From Variovorax paradoxus (GTDB lineage: Bacteria; Pseudomonadota; Gammaproteobacteria; Burkholderiales; Burkholderiaceae_C), in contig NZ_CP102931.1 of NCBI RefSeq assembly GCF_024734665.1, positions 6,632,001-6,696,000 on the forward strand: DNA of 64,000 nt, written 5' to 3'. Below, piece by piece: positions 8,657 to 17,680 of this stretch (the first letter of the stretch is position 1; every line of letters begins with the position of its first letter). Position numbers and translations under genes: made by a program. The notes below the pieces were generated by a model that saw nothing but the letters and a program-made list of their open reading frames with translations, searched no databases and was not told where the DNA came from.

Positions 8657-9838
8657 TCACAGCAGACCGCGTTCGCTCAAATTGCGCATCAACGCACTGA
8701 TACCAAAAGTCCACATCGGCGCCTGGTCCGCGTGCACAACGCGATTGACCAGGGCGCCGAGTTCCGGTGCGGCAATGCACACGCGGTCGCCCACGACGTG
8801 GGTGAATCCTTGCCCAGGCCCATGACGGTCTTGTGTCGGCGCGAACATCGTTCCAAGAAACAACATGAAACCATCAGGGTAGGCGTGATGCCTACCCACG
8901 GTCTGCGCCACGAGGTCGAGCGGATCGCGGCTGATCTTCGACAGCGAGCTCGAACCCTCGAGCGTGAAGCCCTCGGGGCCGGTCACTTCCAGCGCAACGG
9001 TGATGCGGCGCACGTCCGCAATGCCGAAATGCGCATCGAACAGGCGGATGAAGGGGCCGATGGCGCACGAGGCGTTGTTGTCCTTGGCCTTGCCGAGCAG
9101 CAGCGCGCTGCGGCCTTCGAAGTCGCGCAGGTTGACGTCGTTGCCGAGTGCGGCGCCAAGCGTCTCGCCACGGCTGTTGACGGCGAGGACGACCTCGGGC
9201 TCCGGGTTGTTCCACACCGAGCCAGAATGAATGCCGACGTCGGCGCCCGTGCCCACGGCGGAGAGCACCGGTGCCTTGGTGAAGATCTCGGCGTCGGGGC
9301 CGATGCCGACTTCGAGGTACTGCGACCACGCGCCCTGCGCGATCAGCACTTCCTTGACCTTCATGGCCTCGGGCGAGCCCGGCACGATGTCGGCGAGGTT
9401 GTCGCCGAGCACGCCACCGATGGCCGCGCGCGTGGCCTCGGCCTTCGATGCGTCGCCGCGTGCCTGCTCTTCGATCACGCGTTCGAGCAGGCTCGCAACG
9501 AAGGTGACGCCGCTGGCCTTGATGGCCTGCAGGTCGCAGGGGGCGAGCAGCCAGGGCTTGTTCGTGTCGCGCGCGGTCTCGTCGCTGTTGGCAAGGACCT
9601 CGTCGAGCGCGGCGATGCGCGGTGCGCCCTGCAATGCGTGGCGAACGGCTTCTGCAGGCGCCTTCTTGCCCTCGAGCAGGTCGCTCATGGTCGGCGCAAG
9701 CGCCGACAGGTCATACAGGTCGCCGTCGTGCACGGCCACCAGCACGGGGCCCACGCCGGGTTGCCACAAACGGCCGACGAGGGTGGCGCGTTCGGCGTCG
9801 CGGGGCAGGCTGGAAGAGATTGAAAGATCGAGCGGCAT
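8657..9838 (-). CDS. Fumarylacetoacetate hydrolase-fold protein, 2-keto-3-deoxy-sugar-acid dehydratase-like
   Basis: A 393-residue protein with an N-terminal extension and a C-terminal FAH domain. The metal-binding pattern is clear: 'EPEVVLAV' (E-x-E) followed by 'LGNDVNLRDFEGRS' and 'LLLGKAKDNNASCAIGPFIR'. This layout resembles the long FAH-superfamily members that dehydrate 2-keto-3-deoxy pentonates (XylX-like) more than true fumarylacetoacetase, but the substrate is not certain. It stands alone between the tss operon and nicB, with 94 bp to nicB and no partner sugar-acid genes nearby. It could be co-transcribed with nicB as its last gene, but nothing proves that. GGAGACACC precedes the ATG. 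Confidence 0.75.
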   Translation of the reverse strand: MPLDLSISSSLPRDAERATLVGRLWQPGVGPVLVAVHDGDLYDLSALAPTMSDLLEGKKAPAEAVRHALQGAPRIAALDEVLANSDETARDTNKPWLLAPCDLQAIKASGVTFVASLLERVIEEQARGDASKAEATRAAIGGVLGDNLADIVPGSPEAMKVKEVLIAQGAWSQYLEVGIGPDAEIFTKAPVLSAVGTGADVGIHSGSVWNNPEPEVVLAVNSRGETLGAALGNDVNLRDFEGRSALLLGKAKDNNASCAIGPFIRLFDAHFGIADVRRITVALEVTGPEGFTLEGSSSLSKISRDPLDLVAQTVGRHHAYPDGFMLFLGTMFAPTQDRHGPGQGFTHVVGDRVCIAAPELGALVNRVVHADQAPMWTFGISALMRNLSERGLL

Positions 9839-9932
9839 GGCGTGGTGTCTCCGTGGATGTGTGCGCTACGCTGCATCGTAGCGGCGCACAGCGGATCACG
9901 ACGCGGCCGGCTCTTTCCTTCTCTTCCTGGTG

Positions 9933-12900
9933 TCAGTGCCCCGGCGCGGCGCGCACGCGCGCCACGTCGGCAGGCAGGTTGGCCCACGCAGGCTCCTGCG
10001 GTGCGAAGCGCGCGCGCATGTAGCCGGCGAGTTCGGCGATCTGCCGGTCGTCGAGCACTTCTCGGAACGCGGGCATGAAGCCGATGTCGCGGCTCGCGGG
10101 CTCGCGCACGCCATCGAGGATGGTGCGCAGCAGGTTGTCCGGCCTCGCGCTCGTGAGGTTGCTGTTGAGCGCGAGCGGCGTGTTCACGCCGAGTAGCGTA
10201 GGGCCGTTGCCGTCGTGGTGGCAGGAGGCGCAGGCGCTGTCGAACATGCGCTGCGCGGGGCCGAGCAACTGGCCCTGCGTGCGTGCGGCGTTATCGATCG
10301 CTTGCTGTGCCACGGCGGTCGGTTGCACGGACGGTGCAGGATTGAACGAACCGAGGTAGGTTGCCATCGCGCGTACGTCTTCATCCGGCACCTGTGCGAG
10401 TTCGCGCACCACCTCGGCCATCGGCCCACCGGCGATGCCATGGCGCTGCGTGTGGCCTTGGCGCAGGTAGCGGTAGAGCTCATCGGCGTCCCACGGCACC
10501 GCAGACTTCGACAGGTGCGTGAGCGCGGGCGCCTCCCAGCCGTCGATCATGGCGCCCGACAGGAAGGCGCTGCCGCCCTGCTCCGCGCCGAGCGCATTGC
10601 GCGGCGTGTGGCAGGCGCCGCAATGGCCCAGGCCGTTGACGAGATACGCGCCACGGTTCCATTCCGCGCTTTGCGTGGCCACGGGTTGCATTGGCGTCGG
10701 ATCGTGGAACAGCGCGTTCCAGCCGGCCATCAGCGGCCGCATGCTGAACGGGAACTTGAGCTCGGACTTCGGCGTTTCCGCGCGCACCGCGGGCATCGAC
10801 ATGAAGTAGGCATAGAGCGCCTGCAGATCGTCGTCGCTGGCCTTGGCGAATGCGGTGTAGGGGAACGCGGGGTACAGGTAATGGCCGTCGCGCGAGACGC
10901 CTTCGCGCATCGCGCGCTGGAAGGCGCTGAAGGACCAGCGGCCGAGGCCCGTCTTGGGGTCGGGTGTGAGGTTGGTCGTGTAGAGCGTGCCGAAGGGCGT
11001 TTCCATCGCGCGGCCGCCCGCATTGGGTGCGCCGCCAGGGGCGGTGTGGCACACGGCGCAGTCGCCGGCAGCGGCAAGCACACGCCCGCGTTCGATGGTG
11101 GCCTGGCTGTAGACCGGAGCGGTGAGCGATACGGGCGCGATGGCGGAGCGCCAGCCGAGCAGACCGGCGACCACGCCGATGCCGCCGACGACGAGCGCAG
11201 CGCCGGTGGCCCAGACGCTCTTGCGCTGAGGCCATGCGGCTCCCGCATTGCTCCTTCTCCCTCTGGGAGAGGGCTGGGATGAGGGTGCGACGGCGTCACC
11301 ATTCGCAGGCCGCTTGCCCTCACCCCAACCCTCTCCCGGAGGGAGAGGGGGCAAGTCCGAAGTCAATGGGTTCAGTGCTGCCAGCACCGTCTCCGGCGTA
11401 AACGGCGGCGACCTGAACCGCACCCCCGTCGCATCGAAGATCGCATTCGCAATCGCCGCAGTCCCCGGCACCGAAGACGACTCACCGGCCCCCAGCGACG
11501 GCTCTCCAGGCCGGGGCATGTGCATCACCTCGATCACCGGCACTTCGCGGAAATTGATGATCGGGTAGGCACCCCACTCGCGGCTCGCGACCACGCCGGA
11601 AGGCAGCACGCCCGGCAGCTGTGCGCCCGTCGTCGAGCCTTCCTGTTGTTGTTGTTGCTGCGGCGCGAACTGCACCCGCTCCTTCAGCGCCCGGCTCGTT
11701 GTCTGGATCACGTTGCCGTGTATCTGATGCTCGACCCCCGCCGGGTTGATCATCAGCCCCGCGTCATGCCCCACCACCACACGGCGCACATGCACCTCGC
11801 CGGTCTTGCGATTGACCTCGACGTCGGCCACCCACGCAGCCCACGCGGCGCCGAAGCCCGGCCACTTGCTGTGGATGTAGCGGGCGTACGCAAAGCCTTG
11901 CCCGAAAAGGATGTCGCCCCCTTCGCCGAGCCCGCCGTCCGCGTTCTCCTGCGGCCCGGTGCGCATGCGCCAGCCGGCCTTCTGCGCAGTGGCCTGCACC
12001 AGTTCGACCGCGCGCGGATCTTCCAGATGCCGCAGGCGGAACTGCACCGGGTCCACACCAGCAGCAGTCGCCAGTTCATCGATGTACGACTCGTGCGCGA
12101 ATGAGCTAGGCAGCGCCGACACGCCGCGCAGCCACGAGGCCCGCACGATCGGCGCCATGTCGTTGACCTTCACGCGCAGGTTGTCGTACGTGTAGGGCGG
12201 GCGCGCGGTGCGGTCGCCCATCTCGAAGGCCTGCGCCACCGGCTCGATGGTGCGCGTGAGCAGCAGCGCGAGCGTGGGCGCGCCGTTCGACGGATACGAG
12301 GTTTCGAAGTCGTAGGCGGCGACGCGGCCATCGGCCATGAGGCCGCCGTCGATCTCCATGAGCTGCGCGGCGCCCTTGGGCTCCCACGCATGCTCCTGCT
12401 CGCGCGTGAGCTGCACGCGCACCGGCGCACCGACCGCACGCGCGAGCAGCGCCGCATCGGCGGCCACGTCGTCGGCGCCGTTGCGGCCATAGCAGCCAGC
12501 GGCTTCCATGCGGACCACGTCGACCTGCACGTCCTCCACGCCCATGAGCTTCGCGAGATCGGCGCGCAGCACGTGCGGATTCTGCGAGCCGGCCCAGCAA
12601 CGCAGCTGCATGCCGCTGCCATCGGCCGGCTGCCAATCGGCCAGCGCGCACGAAGGGCCGATGGACGCATGCATCTGGTACGGCCACACGTAGGTGCGAT
12701 GCATCGGCTGCGCGGCGGCGGCAATGGCGCCATCGACATCGCCTTCATCGACCAGCAGGCGCTGCGTCGACGGGTTGTCGCGCAGTGCCTGTGCCAGGTC
12801 GCCCAGGTCAGGCATGCCGGGCCATGGCTTCCACGTGACGCGCAGTTCGCGCAAGGCCTGCTCGGCGTGCTCCTCGCGCTCGGCCACGATGCCAACGAAG

Positions 12901-13703
12901 TCGCGGATGACGACCACGGCGCGGATGCCGGGGATGTGCGCAATCGACGATTCATCGACCGCCTCGAGCGTATTGCCGATGAACTCGCCATGGTCCGCGC
13001 CCGCATACGGCGGGCGCACCACGCGGCCGTGCAGCATGCCGGGCACGCGCATGTCGTGCACGAACACGAGCTCGCCTGCCAGCTTGGCCGGAATGTCGAC
13101 GCGCGCCTGCCGCGTGCCGACGACGCGATAGTCAGCGGGATTCTTGGGCTGCGCCTGCGGATCGAGCCGCAGCACGGTGCGCTGGCCGGCCACGAGTTCG
13201 GCGTAGCTGACGTGGCGGTCCGGCGCTTCGGTGATTCGCACCACGCCGTTGCGCACCTGCAGCGCGTCGACGGCCACGCCCAGCCGTTCAGCCGCGCGCG
13301 CCAGCAGCCACGCGCGCGCCTGCGCGGCGGCAAGCCGCATCGGCTGCGCATGGATCTGGATCGACGCACTCGCAATCGTCGCGCCCTGGTTGGGCGCGCG
13401 CGCGGTGTCGCCGAGCATCACCCGCACGCAGGGCATGCCGAGGTCCAGTTCCTCGGCCACGATCTGCCCGAGTGCGGTCTGGATGCCGGTGCCCAGATCG
13501 ACGTGGCCGTTGAGTGCCGAGGCGCTTCCGTCGTCCCATACGGCGAGCAGGATCTCGTCGCCTTCGAGCGGGTTGCCGGCGATGAATGCGGGCTGGCCCT
13601 TGGCAGGCGGCGGTGCGAGCGGGGTCTCGCGCACCACCAGCAGCACGCCATCGGCCGCCAGGAACTCGGTGCGTGTCCGCGGAAGATCGGCGCGTCGCGT
13701 CAT
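9933..13703 (-). CDS. nicB: Nicotinate dehydrogenase large subunit: molybdenum domain fused to three cytochrome c domains
   Basis: A 1256-residue fusion matching the NicB layout of Pseudomonas putida (about 1190 residues). Residues about 1-770 are a xanthine-dehydrogenase-type molybdopterin domain, with the probable catalytic Glu at about 741 in 'LGAGESSSVPG'. Then come a low-complexity linker, one membrane anchor near residue 830 ('GAALVVGGIGVVAGLLGW'), and three c-type heme sites: CAVCH (~882), CGACH (~1028) and CASCH (~1158). With NicA it hydroxylates nicotinate to 6-hydroxynicotinate, passing electrons to the cytochromes, so water rather than O2 supplies the oxygen. The ATG at 13703 overlaps the nicA stop as ATGA; the longer open frame upstream is discarded. 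An in-frame inverted repeat makes up the linker. A different N-heterocycle substrate (isoquinoline-type) is possible, but context favours nicotinate. Confidence 0.85.
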   Translation of the reverse strand: MTRRADLPRTRTEFLAADGVLLVVRETPLAPPPAKGQPAFIAGNPLEGDEILLAVWDDGSASALNGHVDLGTGIQTALGQIVAEELDLGMPCVRVMLGDTARAPNQGATIASASIQIHAQPMRLAAAQARAWLLARAAERLGVAVDALQVRNGVVRITEAPDRHVSYAELVAGQRTVLRLDPQAQPKNPADYRVVGTRQARVDIPAKLAGELVFVHDMRVPGMLHGRVVRPPYAGADHGEFIGNTLEAVDESSIAHIPGIRAVVVIRDFVGIVAEREEHAEQALRELRVTWKPWPGMPDLGDLAQALRDNPSTQRLLVDEGDVDGAIAAAAQPMHRTYVWPYQMHASIGPSCALADWQPADGSGMQLRCWAGSQNPHVLRADLAKLMGVEDVQVDVVRMEAAGCYGRNGADDVAADAALLARAVGAPVRVQLTREQEHAWEPKGAAQLMEIDGGLMADGRVAAYDFETSYPSNGAPTLALLLTRTIEPVAQAFEMGDRTARPPYTYDNLRVKVNDMAPIVRASWLRGVSALPSSFAHESYIDELATAAGVDPVQFRLRHLEDPRAVELVQATAQKAGWRMRTGPQENADGGLGEGGDILFGQGFAYARYIHSKWPGFGAAWAAWVADVEVNRKTGEVHVRRVVVGHDAGLMINPAGVEHQIHGNVIQTTSRALKERVQFAPQQQQQQEGSTTGAQLPGVLPSGVVASREWGAYPIINFREVPVIEVMHMPRPGEPSLGAGESSSVPGTAAIANAIFDATGVRFRSPPFTPETVLAALNPLTSDLPPLPPGEGWGEGKRPANGDAVAPSSQPSPRGRRSNAGAAWPQRKSVWATGAALVVGGIGVVAGLLGWRSAIAPVSLTAPVYSQATIERGRVLAAAGDCAVCHTAPGGAPNAGGRAMETPFGTLYTTNLTPDPKTGLGRWSFSAFQRAMREGVSRDGHYLYPAFPYTAFAKASDDDLQALYAYFMSMPAVRAETPKSELKFPFSMRPLMAGWNALFHDPTPMQPVATQSAEWNRGAYLVNGLGHCGACHTPRNALGAEQGGSAFLSGAMIDGWEAPALTHLSKSAVPWDADELYRYLRQGHTQRHGIAGGPMAEVVRELAQVPDEDVRAMATYLGSFNPAPSVQPTAVAQQAIDNAARTQGQLLGPAQRMFDSACASCHHDGNGPTLLGVNTPLALNSNLTSARPDNLLRTILDGVREPASRDIGFMPAFREVLDDRQIAELAGYMRARFAPQEPAWANLPADVARVRAAPGH
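11257..11345. repeat. REP-like inverted repeat embedded in-frame in nicB
   Basis: Two 29-nt arms (11257-11285 and 11317-11345) are inverted copies with three mismatches, separated by a 31-nt loop. The left arm starts CTCCCTCTGGGAGAGGGC and the right arm ends CTCTCCCGGAGGGAG. This type of element ('CCCTCTCCC...GGGTGAGGG') is a familiar intergenic repeat in Burkholderiales and other proteobacteria. Here it is translated, giving Pro/Gly/Glu-rich linker residues (about 787-816, such as LPPLPPGEGWGEG and SSQPSPRGRRS) between the molybdenum domain and the membrane anchor. No second copy was noticed in the window. Confidence 0.8.
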
Positions 13704-14200
13704 GGGGCCGGATGCGCGCGCATGCGCACCGCCGCGCGTTGCACGGCGTCGAGAATTTCGATGTGCGTGCCGCAGCGGCACAGGTTGCCCGAGAGCTCGG
13801 CGCGAATGCGCGCATCGCTCGCATCAGGATCGCGCGCGAGCAAGGCCGCCGCCTGCATCACCATGCCGTTGAGGCAGTAGCCGCACTGCGCGGCCTGTGC
13901 ATCTTCGAAGGCGGCCTGCACCGGATGCCAGTCGCCCCGCGCGCCCAGCCCTTCAAGCGTGGTGATGGCACGCCCCGCCACGCCATGCGCGGGAATCACG
14001 CACGAGCGCGCCGCCACGCCGTCGACATGCACCGTGCACGCGCCGCACTGCCCCAGCCCGCAGCCGTACTTGGGGCCGTTCAGCCCCAGGTCATTGCGCA
14101 GCAGGTGCAGCAGCGTCGCTTCGCGCGGCACGCCCTCGATCGTTTGCGCCTGGCCGTTGACCAGCAGGTGCAGCGGCTCAGCGCCGCAACTGGCCGTCAC
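13700..14200 (-). CDS. nicA: Nicotinate dehydrogenase small [2Fe-2S] subunit
   Basis: A 166-residue two-cluster ferredoxin-type subunit of the xanthine dehydrogenase family. The N-terminal plant-type cluster is 'GCGLGQCGACTVHVDG' (C-x4-C-x2-C) and the C-terminal cluster uses 'CGYCLNG' and 'NLCRCGTH'. It relays electrons from the molybdenum site of NicB to its cytochromes. I propose GTG at 14200 as start: it gives a normal length, has GGAG about 10 nt before it, and overlaps the preceding binding-protein gene by only 23 nt. The frame is open further upstream, but those residues are an antisense-like Arg/Thr/Ser-rich stretch. It is coupled to nicB by ATGA. Confidence 0.88.
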   Translation of the reverse strand: MTASCGAEPLHLLVNGQAQTIEGVPREATLLHLLRNDLGLNGPKYGCGLGQCGACTVHVDGVAARSCVIPAHGVAGRAITTLEGLGARGDWHPVQAAFEDAQAAQCGYCLNGMVMQAAALLARDPDASDARIRAELSGNLCRCGTHIEILDAVQRAAVRMRAHPAP

Positions 14201-15338
14201 GGGTGTACATCTCCAGGTCCACGAAGGTCGAGCCGTTGTGGTTCTTCGCGCTGTACTCGACGGGGAAGTCGCCGATGCGCGTGCTGCCGATGCTTTCAAG
14301 CCCGGCGATGAAGCTGTCGCGCGTGAGCGTCTTGCCCGCGCGGCGCAGGCCCTCGACCATCACGCGCGCGACGATGTAACCCTCCAGCGCGGTGTAGCTG
14401 TCGATCTTCTCGCCGAACTCCGCGCGGTCGCGCTGGTAGTCGGCCACGATGGGCATGCGCTGCGCCTGCGGCGGCGGCACGATGCTGGCCGTGACCAGCC
14501 CCGCGAGCTTGCCGTCTAGCCGCTTGGCCGAACCGGCCGCGTCGGTGATGCCGACCGACAGCGTGTACAGCGGCGCGCCCACGCCGTTCGCGCGGTAGTC
14601 GCGCATGAACACTTCGACCATGCGCCCGGCCATGATCATCACGACCGCGCCCGGCTTGGCTTCAGACAGACCGGTGACGACCTGCTTCGCGTCTTCGGCC
14701 GTGATGGCCAGCGGGAAGGTCTTGAGCACCTTCACCTTGTGGTCGGCCGCCAGCTCTTCACAGGTGGCGAGGTTCGACTTGCCGAAGGCGCTGTCCTGGT
14801 AGACCACCGCGATCGACTGGATGCCGATGGTCGAGAGGTGGCTGATGATCTTGCGCAGCTCCAGGTCGTAGCCCGCACGCACGTGGAACAGGTAGCGGTT
14901 GACCTTGGTGCGGAACGAGCTAGTGCCCACCAGCGGCGCGAACATCGGCACGCCCGCCTTCTCGGCCAGCGGCATCGCGGCCGCGAGGTTGCCGGTGGCC
15001 ACGTAGCCGGTGAGCGCGAAGACCTTGTCCTCGTCGATCAGCTTTGCCGTGTTGATGGCGGTCTTTGCGGGGTCGTAGGCGTCGTCATACGTGACGAGTT
15101 CGATCTTGCGACCGTTGACGCCGCCCGACTTGTTGACGCGGTCGAAGTACAGCTTGATGCCCGCGCGGTAGTCGACGCCGAAGTCTTTTGCCGGCCCGCT
15201 GAACACGGCCGACTGGCCGATGCGGATGGTGGTGTCGGTCACGCCGTTTTCCGCGCGTGCCGACCGCAGCAGGCCGGGGCCAAGGGCCAGGGCTGCACTG
15301 CCCGCCACCATGGCGCGCCTTGAAAGGGAGGGCTTCAT
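14178..15338 (-). CDS. ABC transporter substrate-binding protein, branched-chain amino acid type (second one in cluster)
   Basis: A 386-residue type-I periplasmic binding protein (LivK/peripla_BP_6 family). The N-terminus, MKPSLSRRAMVAGSAALALG, is a twin-arginine-like signal peptide with a probable cut after 'RSARA'. The mature protein has 'TIRIGQSAVFSGPAKDFG', 'GGVNGRKIELVTYDDAYDP' and 'AVVYQDSAFGK', typical of the family. The ATG at 15338 is chosen over a long upstream open frame that overlaps the nicotinamidase gene. It is the second binding protein beside a single LivFGHM set, so the permease may accept two ligands, such as nicotinate and nicotinamide or a ring product. The ligand is inferred from context only. 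Confidence 0.82.
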   Translation of the reverse strand: MKPSLSRRAMVAGSAALALGPGLLRSARAENGVTDTTIRIGQSAVFSGPAKDFGVDYRAGIKLYFDRVNKSGGVNGRKIELVTYDDAYDPAKTAINTAKLIDEDKVFALTGYVATGNLAAAMPLAEKAGVPMFAPLVGTSSFRTKVNRYLFHVRAGYDLELRKIISHLSTIGIQSIAVVYQDSAFGKSNLATCEELAADHKVKVLKTFPLAITAEDAKQVVTGLSEAKPGAVVMIMAGRMVEVFMRDYRANGVGAPLYTLSVGITDAAGSAKRLDGKLAGLVTASIVPPPQAQRMPIVADYQRDRAEFGEKIDSYTALEGYIVARVMVEGLRRAGKTLTRDSFIAGLESIGSTRIGDFPVEYSAKNHNGSTFVDLEMYTRDGQLRR

Positions 15339-15382
15339 GCGTCGTGGATCTCGCTTTTTCTGCTGTTCTTCGAGGTGCGGGC

Positions 15383-16108
15383 TCAGGCGGTCTGGATGTC
15401 GGCGGACTGGATGCGCTTGACGCCCTTGGCCGTCATCTGCTTCCACGCCGCGGCCAGCGAGCCGTTGAGGTCGATGCCGCGCGTGGCGTCCTCGATCACG
15501 TAGGCCTCGAAGCCGGCCTTGCGCGCGTCCATCGCGGTCCATGCCACGCAGAAGTCGGTGGCCAGGCCGGTGACGAACACGGTCTTGATGCCGCGCGCCT
15601 TCAGGTAGCCGGCCAGGCCCGTGGCCGTCTTGTGATCGGCTTCCTCGAAGGCCGAGTAGCTGTCCATCTCCTTGTGGAAGCCCTTGCGGATGATCAGTTG
15701 CGCGGTTGGCACCTTCAGCTCCTTGCCAAGCGCGGCGTCTTCAGTGCCCTGCACGCAGTGATCGGGCCAAAGCACCTGCGTGCCGTAGCTGAGCTTGGTG
15801 GTCTCGAAAGGCTTCTTGCCGCTATAGGTGCTTGCGAAGGATGCATGGCCCGCCGTGTGCCAGTCTTGCGTGACGACGATGTTCTGGAACGCGGGCGCCA
15901 GCGCGTTGATGACCGGAATGACTTCATTGCCGCCCTTCACCGCCAGCGTGCCGCCGTCGAGAAAGCAGTTCTGCACGTCGACCACGATCAGCGCGGCCTT
16001 GTCGCCGGGCTTGATCTTGCCCGCCGCGAAGGCGTTGAAACCGACACTGCCGAAGCCGCCGGCCAGCCCCAGGGCGGCGGCGGATTTCACGAGGGTTCTG
16101 CGATGCAT
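15383..16108 (-). CDS. pncA: Exported nicotinamidase (isochorismatase family)
   Basis: A 241-residue cysteine hydrolase. The catalytic triad residues are visible: Asp in 'LIVVDVQNCF', Lys in 'LIIRKG' and Cys in 'ATDFCVAWTA'. The metal site typical of nicotinamidases is present in 'TQDWHTAGHASF'. Unlike cytoplasmic PncA it starts MHRRTLVKSAAALGLAGGFG and continues to 'FNAFAAG', a twin-arginine-like signal peptide, so it probably acts in the periplasm, turning nicotinamide into nicotinate before uptake or oxidation. The start at 16108 leaves 31 nt to livF. A related isochorismatase activity is possible, but the neighbouring nicAB makes nicotinamide the likely substrate. Confidence 0.85.
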   Translation of the reverse strand: MHRRTLVKSAAALGLAGGFGSVGFNAFAAGKIKPGDKAALIVVDVQNCFLDGGTLAVKGGNEVIPVINALAPAFQNIVVTQDWHTAGHASFASTYSGKKPFETTKLSYGTQVLWPDHCVQGTEDAALGKELKVPTAQLIIRKGFHKEMDSYSAFEEADHKTATGLAGYLKARGIKTVFVTGLATDFCVAWTAMDARKAGFEAYVIEDATRGIDLNGSLAAAWKQMTAKGVKRIQSADIQTA

Positions 16109-16139
16109 GGCGTGGACTCCGATGGGTTGAAGGAAAAAC

Positions 16140-16874
16140 TCAAACGCTGAGGTAGGCGCGGCGAACTTCGTCGTTGGCCGCAAGCTCGGCCATGGTGGCG
16201 TGATAGCGGATCTGCCCCTTCTCGAGCACATAGGCGCGGTCGGACACCAGTTCAGCGAAGTGCATGTTCTGCTCCGACAGCAGGATGCTCACGCCCTGCG
16301 CCTTGAGCTCCAGGATCATGTTGGCCATCTGCTCGACGATCACCGGGGCCACGCCCTCGGAAGGCTCGTCGAGCAGCACGAGGTACGGGTTGCCCATGAG
16401 CGTGCGCGCCACGGTCAACATCTGCTGCTCGCCGCCGCTCATGCGTCCGCCGGGGCGGTTGGGCATTTCGCCGAGGTTGGGGAACAGCTTGAACAGGCGC
16501 TCGGGCGTCCACAGCGGCGCGTCGGTGCCGTCGGCCCAGCGGCGCGCGGGCTGCTTGCCGACTTCGAGGTTTTCCATCACGGTGAGGTCGGTGAACACGC
16601 GGCGGTCTTCGGGCACGAAGCCCAGGCCCAGACGCGCAGCGTGGTGCGGTTCGCTCTTCGAGATGTCGTGGCCCAGGAAGCGCACCGCGCCGCGGCGCTT
16701 GGTCAGCATGCCAATCAGCGTCTTCAGCGTGGTCGACTTGCCCGCGCCGTTGCGGCCCATGAGCGCGACCACTTCGCCGCGACGCACTTCGAGGTCGACG
16801 TCATAAAGGATTTGCGCGGCGCCATACCAGGCACACAGGGCCTTGGCCTGCAAAAGGGGTTCGTGTGTGCTCAT
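16140..16874 (-). CDS. livF: ABC transporter ATP-binding protein, LivF type
   Basis: A 244-residue ATPase of the branched-chain amino acid transporter family. Walker A is 'GRNGAGKST', the signature is 'RMSGGEQQML' and Walker B is 'LVLLDEPSEG', followed by the switch region 'ILLSEQN'. LivF homologues end with a short 'RRAYLSV'-type tail, as here. The ATG at 16874 overlaps the livG stop as ATGA. With LivG it would power the fused LivHM permease. Its place between livG and an exported nicotinamidase suggests a pyridine carboxylate or related compound as cargo, which is inference from neighbours. Confidence 0.93.
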   Translation of the reverse strand: MSTHEPLLQAKALCAWYGAAQILYDVDLEVRRGEVVALMGRNGAGKSTTLKTLIGMLTKRRGAVRFLGHDISKSEPHHAARLGLGFVPEDRRVFTDLTVMENLEVGKQPARRWADGTDAPLWTPERLFKLFPNLGEMPNRPGGRMSGGEQQMLTVARTLMGNPYLVLLDEPSEGVAPVIVEQMANMILELKAQGVSILLSEQNMHFAELVSDRAYVLEKGQIRYHATMAELAANDEVRRAYLSV

Positions 16875-17680
16875 GCGGCGACTCCAAGGGCTGCGGCTTT
16901 CTCTGCGATCTTCTCGAATGTCTTGCCGCTGCCGAAGTACACCTCCTGCACCTTCGGGTGGTCGCGGATTTCGAGCGGCTTGCCCTGCGCGATGAGGCGG
17001 CCGCGCGCCAGCACGATCATGCGGTCGGCATATGCGAACACCACGTCCATGCTGTGCTCGGTGAAGAGCACGGCCATGCCGCGTTGAATGACGAGATCCT
17101 TGGTCAGCGCCATGAGCGAGTTGCGCTCCTTGGGCGCCATGCCGGCGGTGGGCTCGTCCATCAGCAGCAGCTTGGGGCTGTTGGCCATCGCAATGGCGAG
17201 CTCGACGCGCTTCACGTCGCCGTACGCCAGCACGCTGCAGGGCCGGTCGGCCTGCGACTTCATGCCGACCTGGTCGAGCAGCGCCAATGCTTCGTCGCGC
17301 TTGTGGTCGGCCGCGCGGCGCCACATCGAGAACAGCTTGCCGTCGTGCGACAGCAGCGCCATTTGCACGTTCTCGACCACGGTGAGCGAGGCGAAGGTTT
17401 CGGCGATCTGGAAGGTACGGCCCACGCCCTGGCGCCAGATGGCGCGCGGCTTCTGGCCCACGAGCTCATGCCCATCGAACAGGATCGAACCCTGGTCGGC
17501 CTTGAGCTGGCCGTTGACCATGTTGAAGGTGGTCGACTTGCCGGCGCCGTTGGGGCCGATGAGGGCGAGCAGTTCGCCGGCGTGCAGCTCGAAGCTGATG
17601 CCGTCGACGGCCTTCACGCCGCCGAAGGACTTGCCGAGGTTCTCGACCTTGAGCAGGGGTGTGTTGGAGGTGGTCGTCAT
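16871..17680 (-). CDS. livG: ABC transporter ATP-binding protein, LivG type
   Basis: A 269-residue LivG-family ATPase with Walker A 'GPNGAGKSTTFN' and Walker B 'LLLMDEPTAGMAP'. The signature motif is unusual, reading 'LAYGDVKRVELAIAM' where most LivG proteins have LSYGxQR.LEIARAL. The frame stays open for another ~350 codons upstream, but that part is antisense to livHM coding bias; the true ATG at 17680 overlaps the livHM stop as ATGA. Both ends of the gene are therefore translationally coupled. The C-terminus has the family 'VQEVYFGSG' motif. Confidence 0.93.
   Translation of the reverse strand: MTTTSNTPLLKVENLGKSFGGVKAVDGISFELHAGELLALIGPNGAGKSTTFNMVNGQLKADQGSILFDGHELVGQKPRAIWRQGVGRTFQIAETFASLTVVENVQMALLSHDGKLFSMWRRAADHKRDEALALLDQVGMKSQADRPCSVLAYGDVKRVELAIAMANSPKLLLMDEPTAGMAPKERNSLMALTKDLVIQRGMAVLFTEHSMDVVFAYADRMIVLARGRLIAQGKPLEIRDHPKVQEVYFGSGKTFEKIAEKAAALGVAA

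Noticed and set aside
9933..13703. NicB as an artefactual fusion of two genes by a missed stop
   Set aside because: The molybdenum domain plus membrane anchor plus three cytochrome c domains is the known architecture of NicB in Pseudomonas putida.
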